Of a DNA stretch of 64,000 nt, positions 33,101 to 36,254 are shown piece by piece. Under the pieces are notes generated by a model. The model was given only the letters and a program-made list of their open reading frames with translations, did not search any database and was not told where the DNA came from. The DNA lies in contig OX335655.1 in the NCBI GenBank assembly GCA_946894095.1, positions 13,082,001-13,146,000 on the forward strand. Direction: 5' to 3'. Within the stretch, counting starts at the first letter, position 1, and the number at the start of each line of letters is the position of its first letter. The stretch comes from Incurvaria masculella (taxonomy: Eukaryota > Arthropoda > Insecta > Lepidoptera > Incurvariidae). The position numbers and the translations under genes were made by a program.

Positions 33101-33329
33101 GGACGAGCCGACGACCAACCTTGACGAAGAGAACGTGAAGAGTCTGTGTCGCGCGCTCGGCGACATCGTGCAGGAGCGAGCGAGACAGAGAAACTTCATG
33201 TTTGTCGTGATCACTCACGACCGCGAGTTTGTGGAGTCGCTCGCCGGTGTCGACAAGGTGTCGCACTTCTACGAGGTGTCGCGCAACGATGACGGCAAAT
33301 CGCGTATAAAGAAGGTTAAGTTTACTTAA
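1..33329 (+). CDS. RAD50: RAD50 DNA repair ATPase (22 exons, 5' end outside window)
   Basis: RAD50 is the SMC-like ABC ATPase of the nuclear Mre11-Rad50-Nbs1 complex, which tethers and processes DNA double-strand breaks and activates ATM. The 22 exons listed separately join in frame to 1256 codons plus a stop (3771 nt). In order they give the N-terminal ATPase lobe with Q-loop (IFCHQED, exon 3), an ascending coiled coil, the zinc hook CPLC at about residue 636, the descending coil, then the C-terminal lobe with the ABC signature RCSAGQ, Walker [12 protein letters not shown] and H-loop VITHD. Human RAD50 is 1312 aa, so only about 40 N-terminal residues (Walker A) are missing, upstream of base 1. 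Every intron is GT-AG and phase-consistent. A polyadenylation hexamer lies at 33392. Five exons are followed by tandem arrays of their own 3' end and splice donor. All intron repeats are non-coding. Identity is secure; the exon borders are read by eye. Confidence 0.97.
362..590 (-). repeat. SINE body fragment
   Basis: Reverse-strand copy of the SINE body shared with 25391-25774 and 34183-34571. It contains complements of 'ggttcggaac', 'aaggtcctggcatggc' and 'aggtggtagggtt'. The head is missing. Confidence 0.65.
640..985 (+). repeat. tRNA-headed SINE copy, 5'-truncated
   Basis: Starts with a B-box-like 'gggttcaaattc', then the tRNA-type linker 'gataagtgcatttcg' and the common body: 'ctaggtggtagggtt', 'gttggtaccatcgcattg', 'gtccgtgttttccatc' and a 3' end 'ccatgtcagg'. 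About 350 bp and divergent. Confidence 0.75.
2246..2426 (+). CDS. RAD50: RAD50 exon (N-terminal ATPase lobe)
   Basis: Follows TTTTCAG. It encodes residues 40-99 of the window protein ([20 protein letters not shown], then KQQFKTLDG), matching human VQRSMVCTQ and EFKTLEG. The donor is G|GTACAT, leaving one base (phase 1). It is 181 nt long, 60 codons plus one base. Confidence 0.95.
2481..2767 (+). mobile_element. (GTCY)n MITE copy 1
   Basis: About 290 bp starting 'agggttccgtaccc', with a (gtcc/gtcy)n microsatellite near 2530-2560, the core 'cagggctgtatctcatgaac', the inverted 'ggtatggaaccc' near 2719 and a terminal hairpin 'gcgagtctgactcgc'. It is homologous to copies at 4230, 7665, 15221/19541 and 56860 (minus). 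From general knowledge it resembles lepidopteran MITEs described as carrying hitchhiking (GTCY)n microsatellites; no transposase is present. Confidence 0.85.
3238..3423 (+). CDS. RAD50: RAD50 exon carrying the Q-loop
   Basis: Follows TTGCTCAG. It encodes about residues 100-161, including the RAD50 hallmark [20 protein letters not shown] and the FDEIF motif. It is 186 nt, enters in phase 1 and leaves in phase 1 at CTT G|GTGAGT. The match to human [17 protein letters not shown] is close. Confidence 0.97.
3463..3779 (+). repeat. Foldback (inverted-repeat) element
   Basis: Arms 'actatactctgtttctag' plus 'gcaggcgaaaaaac' (3463-3505) and their near-perfect complement (about 3735-3779) enclose roughly 230 bp. 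It begins 40 bp after the preceding RAD50 exon. No coding capacity; probably a non-autonomous DNA element. Confidence 0.7.
3930..4045 (-). repeat. SINE 3'-body fragment
   Basis: Short reverse-strand piece of the SINE body: complements of 'ccatc', 'ggaactaggtgcc' and 'ccttccctttat'. Strongly decayed. Confidence 0.45.
4230..4541 (+). mobile_element. (GTCY)n MITE copy 2, full length
   Basis: Best complete copy: start 'agggttccgtacccaaaggg', a run of gtcc repeats at about 4281-4312, 'cagggctgtatctcagtaac', then 'ggtacggaaccc' near 4493 and the hairpin 'gcgagtccgactcgc' near 4512 before 'ttggccggtttttt'. The start and the internal 'ggtacggaaccc' are inverted repeats. Confidence 0.87.
4606..4819 (+). 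CDS. RAD50: RAD50 exon (start of ascending coiled coil)
   Basis: Follows CACATCAG. It encodes about residues 162-232: heptad-rich, [20 protein letters not shown] to [16 protein letters not shown]. It is 214 nt, phase 1 in and phase 2 out at GTG AG|GTATGA. The sequence is typical of the charged RAD50 coil, and placement rests on phase continuity. Confidence 0.93.
4820..6305 (+). other. RAD50 intron with foldback and SINE debris
   Basis: AT-rich intron. An imperfect inverted repeat spans about 5379-5541 ('gtctgcacgtttg' on one side, 'aaacgtgcagac' on the other). A decayed plus-strand SINE body lies at about 5890-6040 ('ggttcggagtcc', 'ctaggtggtaagg', 'ttccatccagttcaatgtag'). Confidence 0.6.
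6306..6397 (+). CDS. RAD50: RAD50 exon (ascending coil)
   Basis: Follows GGCACTTAG. It encodes about residues 233-263, [20 protein letters not shown] then [10 protein letters not shown], aligning with human EKVFQGTDEQLN. It is 92 nt, phase 2 in and phase 1 out (ATA G|GTAAGA). Confidence 0.95.
6658..7197 (+). mobile_element. TTAA-flanked MITE copy a, full length
   Basis: A 540-bp element bounded by TTAA on both sides with ends 'ttaaggtgggcc' and 'gggccaccttaa'. The body includes 'gttataaggtccgaaagttc' and 'cacggttttgtaccgtgccc'. Related copies lie at 9274, 35163 and 45281. No ORF of note. The TTAA target suggests piggyBac-type mobilisation in trans (inference). Confidence 0.8.
7665..7961 (+). 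mobile_element. (GTCY)n MITE copy 3
   Basis: About 297 bp with a mutated start 'agggttctgtaccc', gtcc repeats at about 7717-7738, 'cagggctgtatctcatgaac', a poly-G run near 7859-7872 and a decayed terminal hairpin. Same family as copies 1 and 2. Confidence 0.82.
8310..8519 (+). CDS. RAD50: RAD50 exon (ascending coil), 3' end amplified downstream
   Basis: Follows CACCCTCAG. It encodes about residues 264-333: [20 protein letters not shown] to [13 protein letters not shown]. It is 210 nt, phase 1 in and phase 1 out at GCC GCC G|GTACGT. The last 88 nt plus the donor recur three more times in the intron. Only the first donor keeps the frame: reading past it meets a stop ending at 8572. Confidence 0.94.
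8432..8892 (+). repeat. 122-bp tandem array of RAD50 exon end plus splice donor
   Basis: Four units start at 8432 (in the exon), 8554, 8649 and 8771. Each holds the exon end, GTACGT donor and 34 bp of intron; unit 2 lacks 27 bp. Copies are nearly identical. Extra donors sit at about 8613, 8737 and 8859. Units begin at a shared 'ttcaa', a possible microhomology. Confidence 0.92.
9274..9663 (+). mobile_element. TTAA-flanked MITE copy b, 5'-truncated
   Basis: Shares 'gttataaggtccgaaagttc', 'cacggttttgtaccgtgccc' and the terminal 'gggccaccttaa' with the full copy at 6658, but lacks the first ~130 bp. Confidence 0.75.
9664..10157 (+). other. RAD50 intron remainder
   Basis: AT-rich intron ending in CCCGACAG. 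It contains short repeats of 'acacacaaaacacactc' near 9735-9785. No gene is seen. Confidence 0.5.
10158..10327 (+). CDS. RAD50: RAD50 exon (ascending coil), extremely GC-rich
   Basis: Follows CCCGACAG. It encodes residues 334-390: [20 protein letters not shown] to [12 protein letters not shown]. It is 170 nt, phase 1 in and phase 0 out. Almost every third position is G or C and the protein is Ala/Arg-rich, unlike neighbouring exons, yet frame and length fit RAD50 exactly. Confidence 0.92.
10440..11845 (+). pseudogene. CR1-like LINE, 5'-truncated and frameshifted
   Basis: Non-LTR reverse transcriptase remnant in a RAD50 intron. Conserved blocks are NYRPISLTS (about 10450), [37 protein letters not shown], the catalytic YADD (about 10915) and a C-terminal [16 protein letters not shown] domain. 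Stops and frameshifts separate the blocks (before 10642, after 11103, near 11215-11372). The 3' end is an (AAT)n tail at about 11826-11843, as in CR1/L2-group LINEs. Its 3' region is shared with fragments at 44085 and 47722 and its protein with 36255-37912. Confidence 0.88.
11846..12693 (+). other. RAD50 intron remainder, unassigned
   Basis: No recognisable gene. A weak open stretch at 12368-12565 has no family features. 'atacaggatgttagcggtgg' near 12050 looks like the end of a DNA-element repeat. Ends at the acceptor CCATTACAG. Confidence 0.4.
12694..12842 (+). CDS. RAD50: RAD50 exon (ascending coil)
   Basis: Follows CCATTACAG. It encodes about residues 391-439: [20 protein letters not shown] to [13 protein letters not shown]. 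It is 149 nt, phase 0 in and phase 2 out at GAG AA|GTAAGT. This acceptor is preferred because it alone joins in phase. The last ~12 nt and donor seed the decayed array downstream. Confidence 0.9.
12828..13342 (+). repeat. Decayed ~40-bp minisatellite seeded on exon end and donor
   Basis: About ten degenerate units of the pattern 'acgcagtggagaagtaag' followed by 'ttagctcaaactccctt'. The first unit is the real exon end plus donor GTAAGT. Clear later examples are at about 12941-12995, 13120 and 13270-13335. Unit spacing is irregular, so this is an old array. Confidence 0.72.
13470..13584 (+). CDS. RAD50: RAD50 exon (ascending coil)
   Basis: Follows GGTTTGCAG. It encodes about residues 440-478: [20 protein letters not shown] to [10 protein letters not shown]. 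It is 115 nt, phase 2 in and phase 0 out at AAG|GTGGGT. Confidence 0.94.
13697..13812 (+). mobile_element. Small MITE with ~20-bp inverted ends
   Basis: Begins 'ggtttccaccacctccag' and ends 'ctggaggtggtgaaa'. The body 'ggttacaccatgtaaatatg' is repeated at 58573-58661. About 116 bp. Confidence 0.7.
13824..13856. repeat. Perfect palindrome, 16-bp arms
   Basis: 'ccatagattaataagt', one base, then its exact complement. Could be a cruciform-forming remnant of a foldback element. Confidence 0.85.
14000..14236 (+). CDS. RAD50: RAD50 exon (coil near hook)
   Basis: Follows CCATTTAG. It encodes residues 479-557, including [20 protein letters not shown], aligning with human KSRHSDELTSLLGYFPNK. It is 237 nt, phase 0 in and out. 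Confidence 0.96.
14237..15220 (+). other. RAD50 intron, left of the LTR element
   Basis: A minus-strand SINE body fragment lies at about 14290-14460 (complements of 'gtccgtgttttccatcc' and 'ctgtaggtcccctt'). The rest is AT-rich with no gene seen. Confidence 0.55.
15221..15233 (+). mobile_element. (GTCY)n MITE copy 4, left piece
   Basis: 'agggttccgtacc' is the family's 5' end, cut by the LTR element. The remainder resumes at 19541. GTACC (15229-15233) is repeated at 19541-19545 as the target-site duplication. Confidence 0.88.
15234..15374 (-). repeat. 3' LTR of the gypsy element
   Basis: 141 bp, plus-strand ends 'tgttataacc' and 'gtacacaaca'. Identical by eye to 19400-19540. Confidence 0.95.
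15520..19380 (-). CDS. Ty3/gypsy Gag-Pol polyprotein, intact
   Basis: 1286 codons in one frame. Approximate layout: Gag 1-200; zinc knuckles near 206-240 ([12 protein letters not shown], then CCHC box [14 protein letters not shown]); aspartic protease DTGAAFTII near 306; reverse transcriptase with [10 protein letters not shown] and LLDD near 587 (Tyr of the usual YLDD is Leu); RNase H DASAYG near 733; integrase with HDSHNG...CDIC zinc finger near 955 and DDE core ([21 protein letters not shown]) near 1019-1110. A fused gag-pol with K02A2.6-type features is known for metazoan Ty3/gypsy. No env is present. The start codon lies only 19 nt from the 5' LTR, so the leader is very short. The large intact ORF suggests autonomy; Leu in the catalytic box may be a lineage trait. 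Confidence 0.95.
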   Translation of the reverse strand: MAKSIRYEEYKPGENWTAYYERLYYCFAANEITDPKLQRANFYAVCGAQTYTTLISLISPRKSDEVSIEQIVQLLTQHFEPQPNEITQTYKFYRRDQGLNENIADYITDLRKISNFCNFGTFLERMLRDRIVCGMQNKTLQKELLQRCDLTYANVVSTAIAAETAGKDLSIINSRSRTNATTFTNTDHAGEPMDMNRISVPSNAKTKCYRCGNSHSGECKVKHLSCRYCHITGHIERICQQKKRDQARRNNINEMNTENNPDTNNNADHIMNSLYNIGDENTTDKKLFPSFMMTVTMDSVKHDFELDTGAAFTIISRDNYEKIWNREPKPKIEKTNLRLKAWTGNGVDLVGVINVRVRYANSEATLPLLIAKSNGPSLVGRNWLLPLQIQIHGLNQVNPDYLKSILNKYPTVFEQSLGRYNGPAVSIRPDPEMKPTYLKYRSVPYALREQVEEELDRMTREGVLKPIAYSKWATPIVPLVKPSGGIRICGDYRSTVNKATNNDTYPLPTNNDILANLAGGKYFSKLDLERAYTQVEVDDETAKILTINTTKGLFSVHRLPFGVKAATGIFQRLMTQTLSNIKGVQVLLDDILVSGRTIEEHNNRLEEVLKQISEAGLKLNQNKCCFLLQEVDFLGFTITPEGVKPNRNKVSAIVNAPKPTTVKELQAFLGLYNFYERFLPNKASVLEPLHRLLDKNSIWKWTESEESAFNQAKELLTSDRVLVHFDANKEITLSCDASAYGVGITLAHIMDDGSEKPIAMASRTLNKHERNYSVLDKEATGIMFGLSKFHNYIWGKKVIIFTDHKPLISIFGTNKPIPITLSPRMTRWALQLSTYDYELKYKEGKKLGNSDALSRWPEQGDNEDKHDEAYGDVLLMTAEPNDPNLTVEKIAEFTRKDITLSKVHSWIRRGWPQKVTEKSLHLYWLRRAEMSTMKDCILIGNRVVIPECIRKDILKILHDSHNGIVATKGVARSYVWWPNITKDIEATVASCDICQNHRHLPPKVCTAWPPPSRPWSRLHVDFAGPYMGKTFFIAIDAFSKWPEVRIVPNTSSAVVTQVLREIFSSQGLCEILVSDNATMFTSAEFKHFCSRNQIRSILVPPYHPASNGQAERTVQTVKEKLSKMSDVPWNLRLPRLLYAMKSTPSATTGKTPAELLNARPFRTFLDCIHPQHANTQNAREEQPYPKRRHFEEGQPIRYRLYNKSDKWACAVIHKKLSNQRFLIKTDSGKIIQRHLNQIIKNSGSGEETEGEEVTKMREVLGIPKGAVVTKRIDSDSVLEDFISVEH
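19400..19540 (-). repeat. 5' LTR of the gypsy element
   Basis: Upstream LTR for the minus-strand ORF, identical to 15234-15374. Followed by the target duplication GTACC. Confidence 0.95.
19541..19809 (+). mobile_element. (GTCY)n MITE copy 4, right piece
   Basis: Continues from 15233 after the LTR element: 'gtaccctaagggtgaaaac', gtcc repeats, 'cagggctgtatctcatgaac' and the hairpin 'gcgagtccgactcgc'. The two pieces together make one near-complete MITE. Confidence 0.88.
20022..20180 (+). CDS. RAD50: RAD50 exon (coil just before zinc hook)
   Basis: Follows GTCCTCAG. It encodes residues 558-610: [20 protein letters not shown], then [20 protein letters not shown], aligning with human KLFDVCGSQDFESDLDRL. 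It is 159 nt, phase 0 in and out. The preceding intron is 5.8 kb because of the gypsy insertion. Confidence 0.96.
20247..21075 (+). repeat. Pair of related repeat tails in RAD50 intron
   Basis: Two similar ~110-bp stretches at about 20247-20370 and 20969-21075 share 'tttact(g)', 'atcgaatccgcggatct', 'gtgtagtttgact' and an A/T-rich 'aataaat' end. They look like 3' ends of one retroelement family. Sequence between them is AT-rich with no gene. Confidence 0.55.
21110..21223 (+). CDS. RAD50: RAD50 exon carrying the zinc hook
   Basis: Follows GGCTTGCAG. It encodes residues 611-648, [20 protein letters not shown] then [22 protein letters not shown] is the CXXC zinc hook through which two RAD50 coils dimerise (human CPVC at 681-684). 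It is 114 nt, phase 0 in and out. Confidence 0.98.
21440..21600 (+). repeat. tRNA-type SINE fragment
   Basis: B-box-like 'ggttttaatcccagc' followed by the linker 'gataagtgcatttcg' used by tRNA-headed copies at 640 and 38767. Heavily decayed. Confidence 0.5.
21708..21905 (+). CDS. RAD50: RAD50 exon (descending coil after hook)
   Basis: Follows GTCGGCAG. It encodes residues 649-714: [20 protein letters not shown] to [13 protein letters not shown], aligning with human LQEVISDLQSKLRLAPDKL. It is 198 nt, phase 0 in and out, and strongly GC-rich. Confidence 0.96.
21906..22869 (+). other. RAD50 intron with short tandem motif
   Basis: About four imperfect ~18-bp repeats of 'cttgagtgttgccaa' type lie at 22176-22245. 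The rest is AT-rich and unassigned. Confidence 0.5.
22870..23016 (+). CDS. RAD50: RAD50 exon (descending coil)
   Basis: Follows GTGTTGCAG. It encodes residues 715-763: [20 protein letters not shown] to [14 protein letters not shown]. It is 147 nt, phase 0 in and out. It aligns with the human stretch containing TIMPEEESAKVCL...DVTIMERFQMELKDVE. Confidence 0.94.
23338..23558 (+). repeat. Foldback element, ~29-bp arms
   Basis: Arms 'tttgaaaaatgttac' plus 'cttttcacgcgg' and the complement at 23530-23558 enclose a ~160-bp centre with 'gatcagctcgaaacgtcgg' and a smaller hairpin 'tggtagcggaaa...tttccgctacca'. Likely a non-autonomous DNA repeat. Confidence 0.75.
23622..23837 (+). CDS. RAD50: RAD50 exon (descending coil), 3' end amplified downstream
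   Basis: Follows CTATCCCAG. It encodes residues 764-835: [20 protein letters not shown] to [15 protein letters not shown]. It is 216 nt, phase 0 in and out at AAG|GTAAGA. Its last 37 nt and donor are the first unit of a 19-copy array. Missing the first donor adds only about 26 codons before a stop ending at 23915. Confidence 0.95.
23801..25101 (+). repeat. 74-bp tandem array (19 units) of RAD50 exon end plus donor
   Basis: Unit: 37 nt of exon ('ccagctcaaggagcagctgc', then 'tcggattgcagaagaag'), then GTAAGA or GTAGGA and 'gaaggagtaggaatggcgac'. Nineteen 'gctgctcggattgca'-type cores are visible, from 23816 to about 25087. Several units are 59 bp, lacking a 15-bp block. Two variants, 'gaagaagg' and 'gatgaagg', alternate in the right half, indicating higher-order duplication. 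Confidence 0.93.
25134..25262 (-). repeat. tRNA-derived SINE head fragment
   Basis: On the minus strand: box-A-like 'tagcacaaagacatgtgg', box B 'ggttcaattcccagc', then 'catgcaccgctttcgttc'. It runs into the body motif 'taggtggtag'. Too diverged and fused to SINE sequence to be a tRNA gene. Confidence 0.65.
25391..25774 (+). mobile_element. 5S-rRNA-headed SINE copy 1, full length
   Basis: Head resembles the 5S rRNA internal promoter: 'ccgaagttaagcaacgctgg' (box A/IE region) and 'cttggatgggtgacc' (box C). The common SINE body follows ('ctaggtggtagggttaatcc', 'gttggtaccatcgcattt', 'gtccgtgttttccatccag') and an A-rich 3' end. About 384 bp, non-coding. Same family at 32700 and 51724. Confidence 0.88.
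26064..26224 (+). CDS. RAD50: RAD50 exon (descending coil)
   Basis: Follows TGTGTCCAG. It encodes residues 836-888: [20 protein letters not shown] to [11 protein letters not shown]. It is 161 nt, phase 0 in and phase 2 out at AAC TG|GTATGC. High GC in third positions. Confidence 0.94.
26260..26513 (-). repeat. SINE body copy, headless
   Basis: Minus-strand body with complements of 'ctaggtggtagggttcaag', 'gttggtaccatcgcac', 'gtccatgttttccatccag' and the 3' A-rich end near 26260. Confidence 0.7.
26985..27219 (+). CDS. RAD50: RAD50 exon (descending coil), AT-richer
   Basis: Follows ATCTTTCAG. It encodes about residues 889-967: [20 protein letters not shown] to [12 protein letters not shown]. 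It is 235 nt, phase 2 in and phase 0 out. Lys/Glu-rich heptads with much lower GC than exons either side. Confidence 0.95.
27220..27919 (+). other. RAD50 intron, no repeats recognised
   Basis: AT-rich intron from donor GTAAGT to acceptor CCCTTTCAG. Nothing else is recognised. Confidence 0.5.
27920..28126 (+). CDS. RAD50: RAD50 exon (descending coil), 3' end amplified downstream
   Basis: Follows CCCTTTCAG. It encodes residues 968-1036: [20 protein letters not shown], then [20 protein letters not shown], ending KELQ. It is 207 nt, phase 0 in and out at CAG|GTCAGT. It aligns with the human stretch IKRNHNLALGRQKGYEEEI. The last ~103 nt plus the donor begin a long 149-bp array. Confidence 0.94.
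28024..30150 (+). repeat. 149-bp tandem array (~15 units) of RAD50 exon end plus donor
   Basis: The unit holds about 113 nt of exon (from 'gtggaccgcgcctccgtcgc' to 'atcaaagagttacag'), donor GTCAGT and 'gttgccaacaacacttccc'. Units start at 149-bp steps from about 28153 to 30090. The central units differ by only a few bases; the last two are decayed. No splice acceptor lies in the unit, so copies offer extra donors only. Reading past the first donor hits a stop ending at 28384. Confidence 0.95.
30151..30765 (+). other. RAD50 intron right of the 149-bp array
   Basis: Contains a coding-like 30300-30413 segment with a donor-like GAG|GTATAA. Neighbouring exons join perfectly without it, so it is not placed in RAD50. 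Confidence 0.4.
30766..30855 (+). CDS. RAD50: RAD50 exon (end of descending coil)
   Basis: Follows TTTGCAG. It encodes residues 1037-1066: [20 protein letters not shown] then [10 protein letters not shown], matching human KELREPQFRDAEEKYREM. It is 90 nt, phase 0 in and out. Confidence 0.94.
31008..31095 (-). repeat. SINE 3'-end fragment
   Basis: Minus-strand 3' part of the SINE, with T-run then complement of 'agccatcc' and 'ggaactaggtgcc'. Confidence 0.5.
31140..31420 (+). repeat. Intronic minisatellite, ~64-bp units
   Basis: About four to five units of 'taatgcagtttgctctttgt', 'gttctcaacataagctcaa' and 'acatctctac'. Each carries an AG in a pyrimidine-rich setting (acceptor-like), but it is not derived from an adjacent exon. 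Confidence 0.8.
31508..31614 (+). CDS. RAD50: RAD50 exon (entry to C-terminal ATPase lobe)
   Basis: Follows TATTGCAG. It encodes about residues 1067-1101: [20 protein letters not shown] then [16 protein letters not shown], matching human [20 protein letters not shown]. It is 107 nt, phase 0 in and phase 2 out. Confidence 0.97.
31615..32048 (+). other. RAD50 intron, no repeats recognised
   Basis: From donor GTATGT to acceptor CATTACAG. Nothing else seen. Confidence 0.5.
32049..32267 (+). CDS. RAD50: RAD50 exon with ABC signature motif
   Basis: Follows CATTACAG. It encodes about residues 1102-1174, including [15 protein letters not shown] and the signature [20 protein letters not shown], which contacts ATP across the dimer. 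It is 219 nt, phase 2 in and out at ACC AG|GTGAGT. Decayed copies of its last ~125 nt follow in the intron. Confidence 0.98.
32143..32515 (+). repeat. Decayed ~127-bp tandem duplication of exon end plus donor
   Basis: Unit 1 is exon (from 'gagtacagggtggtgcag') plus donor. Unit 2 (about 32270-32380) and unit 3 (about 32381-32500) preserve the same order of blocks ('atagacatgc', 'ctcatcatacgcctc', 'ctcgcctagac') with many substitutions, indels and stops. A partial fourth start is at about 32498. Confidence 0.88.
32700..33024 (+). mobile_element. 5S-rRNA-headed SINE copy 2
   Basis: More diverged copy: 'ttggatgggtgacc' box C remains and the box A region is decayed. The body 'ctaggtggtagggttaattc' and 'gtgttttccatcctgg' follow, ending 'ccatccatgtccag'. 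Confidence 0.78.
33083..33329 (+). CDS. RAD50: RAD50 terminal exon (Walker B, H-loop, stop)
   Basis: Follows TCCCACCAG. It encodes residues 1175-1256: [20 protein letters not shown] (Walker B and D-loop), VVITHDREF (H-loop), ending KKVKFT and TAA. It is 247 nt, phase 2 in. Confidence 0.98.
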
Positions 33330-33391
33330 GTGCGTATACCGTTTAACGGTAGCTTTTGTTAGCCATATTTTTGTATCCTCCATATTGTGAT

Positions 33392-33397
33392 AATAAA
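33392..33397 (+). terminator. RAD50 polyadenylation signal
   Basis: Canonical AATAAA 63 nt after the stop codon; the next ~25 nt are T-rich. Confidence 0.7.
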
Positions 33398-33399
33398 AT

Positions 33400-34182
33400 A
33401 ATTTTGCTATAATTGGACTTTTATTTTGTGACATATTAGTTAACAATCTTCATTTCATGTCAGATCAATATTTGTCATATAACCTCCTATATCATATAAC
33501 CTCATATAACCCCAAACTTATAACCTTCTTGCTTCAATACGCGCGCTTGTCCCATCATTTATTCATACCTCTGGGCTAAGTTACTGATTTGTCTTGAAGT
33601 TTACACGGTCACTTATATATTTTTATATTACTAATAGAACAAGTTACCATTTTGTCAAATTTGTCCCAAATTCCGTGCGTAATTATTTCCGGCTAACTCG
33701 AGTTCTAACCTAAACCATTTTTTGTCTGTAATAACACCTTGTTTATTTATTTGTTTTCGAACTTTGCATTAATAGAATCAAGAGAAATCGAAGTGCTAAC
33801 AAAAAAAAGCAGGAAAGATGTGACATACGGACGGACAGGCATGACGAAATGATAAAAGTTCCTAAACATATGAAAGAACTATATTAAGATTTTTTACCTC
33901 GAAACTAAAGCGACTTCTCCATAGGCATTTATATTGTGATGCTGGGAATTTGCGATTCCTTAAGGCTCGGTTAGACGGAGTCCCGCATTATGTAGCTGCG
34001 TGCTTGTCATACCTAGGTACTCTCCATGCGAGTTCAGCAGTCAGCGGGTGCCTTAAGCATGAAATGTCACGCATGCAACTGGCTATAATAGCGAGGAAGA
34101 AAGGACAGGACTGACGATTGAAACCCATTCATTTGGCGGCAGTGTACGAATTCGGGACGCGTAACATCGAAAGTTCTGAGGT
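33400..34182. other. Intergenic, nothing recognised
   Basis: AT-rich sequence downstream of RAD50 with short 'atataacctc' repeats near 33478-33510. No gene or clear mobile element. Confidence 0.5.
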
Positions 34183-34571
34183 TTTTTTTATGCGACTTGA
34201 CATGGATGGCTAATACCACACAACTACCTGAAATGATATTTCCCGAAGGAATTAGGTGCCATGCCAGGACCTTCCCTTTATGAGCATGGCTATATTAAAC
34301 TGGATGGAAAACACGGACAATATTTCATTGCCACTTCGACCATCTTTTCATCCAACGCGATGTTACCAACCCGGGCGGGCTTAAACCCTACCACTTAGTA
34401 GGGGAAGGGGACCTACAGTTTTACGTGGATTCCGAACCATGGAGCAGCTTGCATTCGCGACTAAATGCACTTATCAAACTCTGAAAGAGAAAGACAGTGG
34501 TGCATGTCGGAATTGAACCCAGGCCTCTGGAACGCTAGGCCAGTCCCCGCGCCACTAGGCTACGAGCCGCT
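34183..34571 (-). mobile_element. tRNA-headed SINE, near full length
   Basis: On the minus strand the head 'tagcctagtggcgcggggac' (box A) and 'gggttcaattccgacatgc' (box B) lead into 'tttctctttcagag', 'gataagtgcatttagtcgcg' and the same body as the 5S-headed copies, ending in an A-rich tail near 34183. It shows that one body is paired with two unrelated Pol III heads. Confidence 0.82.
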
Positions 34572-35162
34572 GGCATGTCCTGTTGCCGCTCCAGTCTTCT
34601 TGCTCGCTGCGCTAGAAGCAGCAGGCACAAGGCTACGGCTGACTAGAACATGTGAATGCGGAGTTGCACCCCTTTTCCATAGAATACTTCAATTTCAAAC
34701 TAGAATAGATGATGAACTATTTTACAAGCATAGATTTTGTGAAGAATAACCTATTAATTAAATGATTAAGTTGAAATTATAAAAAATTATAAGGTAATGA
34801 AATAAATACTTTCATTACCTTCGTCTCCTTCTTCGTTACAATTTCCAACATAACTTGAATTTATAACTGAGACTAAAAATTAGTCTCAGTTATAAACTTT
34901 TTTTTCACTGACTGACCTCAAAATGTGACCTTCAAACAAAATAAAATTCAACAATTGTATTTAATAATATCAAAACATTATGAAATCATGAAATATTTTA
35001 CAGATTATTTTTAAATAAAAAAAACGATTTGGTGATGGTCCACTTTGTGTGGACATTTGGATTTTTTAAAATGTTAGTATTAAGTAAAAGTATTAAGTTA
35101 TAAAAGTTGGACTCCTAAGAAAGTTGGAATGATGTGGGGAAATAATGGCTTTTATTAATTTA
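34572..35162. other. Intergenic with a perfect hairpin
   Basis: AT-rich. 34860-34896 is a hairpin: 16-bp arms 'tttataactgagacta' around 'aaaat'. No gene seen. Confidence 0.5.
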
Positions 35163-36103
35163 TTAAGGCGGCCTACCCACTCAATTCCCGATAAAAACGT
35201 GGAAAGATTGTCCAGTTTTCGTATGTGCACCATACATTCATTCTGTGTGCCCTTGGAGGTAGAGCGAAAAATTCTTGACAAGTTTTTGTAATATTTCGAA
35301 TCAACAATGTATGAAACTACCTTCACAGTTTTTTTTTTTGTCGCTTGTTTTGTTGGACAAGCACAAGCAAATTGTCTTCGATACCTTTTCTCGCAAAATT
35401 AACTGTTCTTGTGCCACATAATCTTCTACCCTGGCGATCTCTACGGCGGGGCCCCTAACCAACGGAAGGATCTAGGTAACGACGTCCTAGGGCGCAAGTA
35501 AGCAACTCCCACTCCACAAGAAGGTAAACATTTTTATTTTCACACAAATTGAAAATCTATAATTACAGTCCATTCCCCATTTCAGCACAAGATCATACGC
35601 ATATTTCTTGTCAAGAATCCAAAGAGAGAAAGAAATATACTCAAACCTTCTTTATTTGATCGATCTAGATGTCTGAATACCATTGGCGTTGTAAAATAGG
35701 GTTTGGTTTCTTAGTTATAAGGACCGAAAGAACGAATTTTTTGCGCGTTTTATGCAGTAAATTTGGACGTGAATTACTCAATAATAAAACAAAAACAACT
35801 TAAAAAGATTTGTCATCAGACCTAGCTTATTTCATGAAGATTTGTAATCAATTTGGTATTTGTTTAAGTTTTGACTCGTGATTTACTTTTAGCTATAAGT
35901 TGTTTTGTAATTAAAATTTTCGTAAATCTTACTAAATCAAACGCATACGCATTGCCTGTTTTGTGGACATGTTGCATCCTCCTCATCACGGAGCCTGTCT
36001 TTTTCTTTGAAACAAAGAAGGTCCAGAGCGCAATAGCACGGTTTTGTATCGTGCTCGCGAATTAGTTAGTCCCGTCTCGCCGCGTCGGGAAGGGCCACCT
36101 TAA
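35163..36103 (+). mobile_element. TTAA-flanked MITE copy c, with insertion
   Basis: Starts 'ttaaggcggcctacccac' and ends 'gggccaccttaa' with the family body ('cacggttttgtatcgtgctc'). About 370 bp between roughly 35212 and 35585 are absent from other copies and represent a later insertion of unknown type. Confidence 0.72.
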
Positions 36104-36254
36104 TAACAAAATGTCTATATTTGTTGATAGAGGTGATTCATGAGGAATGCTAGCAACTTATTCCTTTAGTTCCTGAAAAAAAATATCTTGTTATATCTCC
36201 ACTTTCACATCGTTCGGACCTTGCCCCATGTTTAAAAATATTGTAAGCAAGAAC

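Noticed and set aside
34500..34571. tRNA-like sequence on the minus strand
   Set aside because: Box A and B are present but the flow into SINE body and poor cloverleaf potential indicate a SINE head rather than a tRNA gene.
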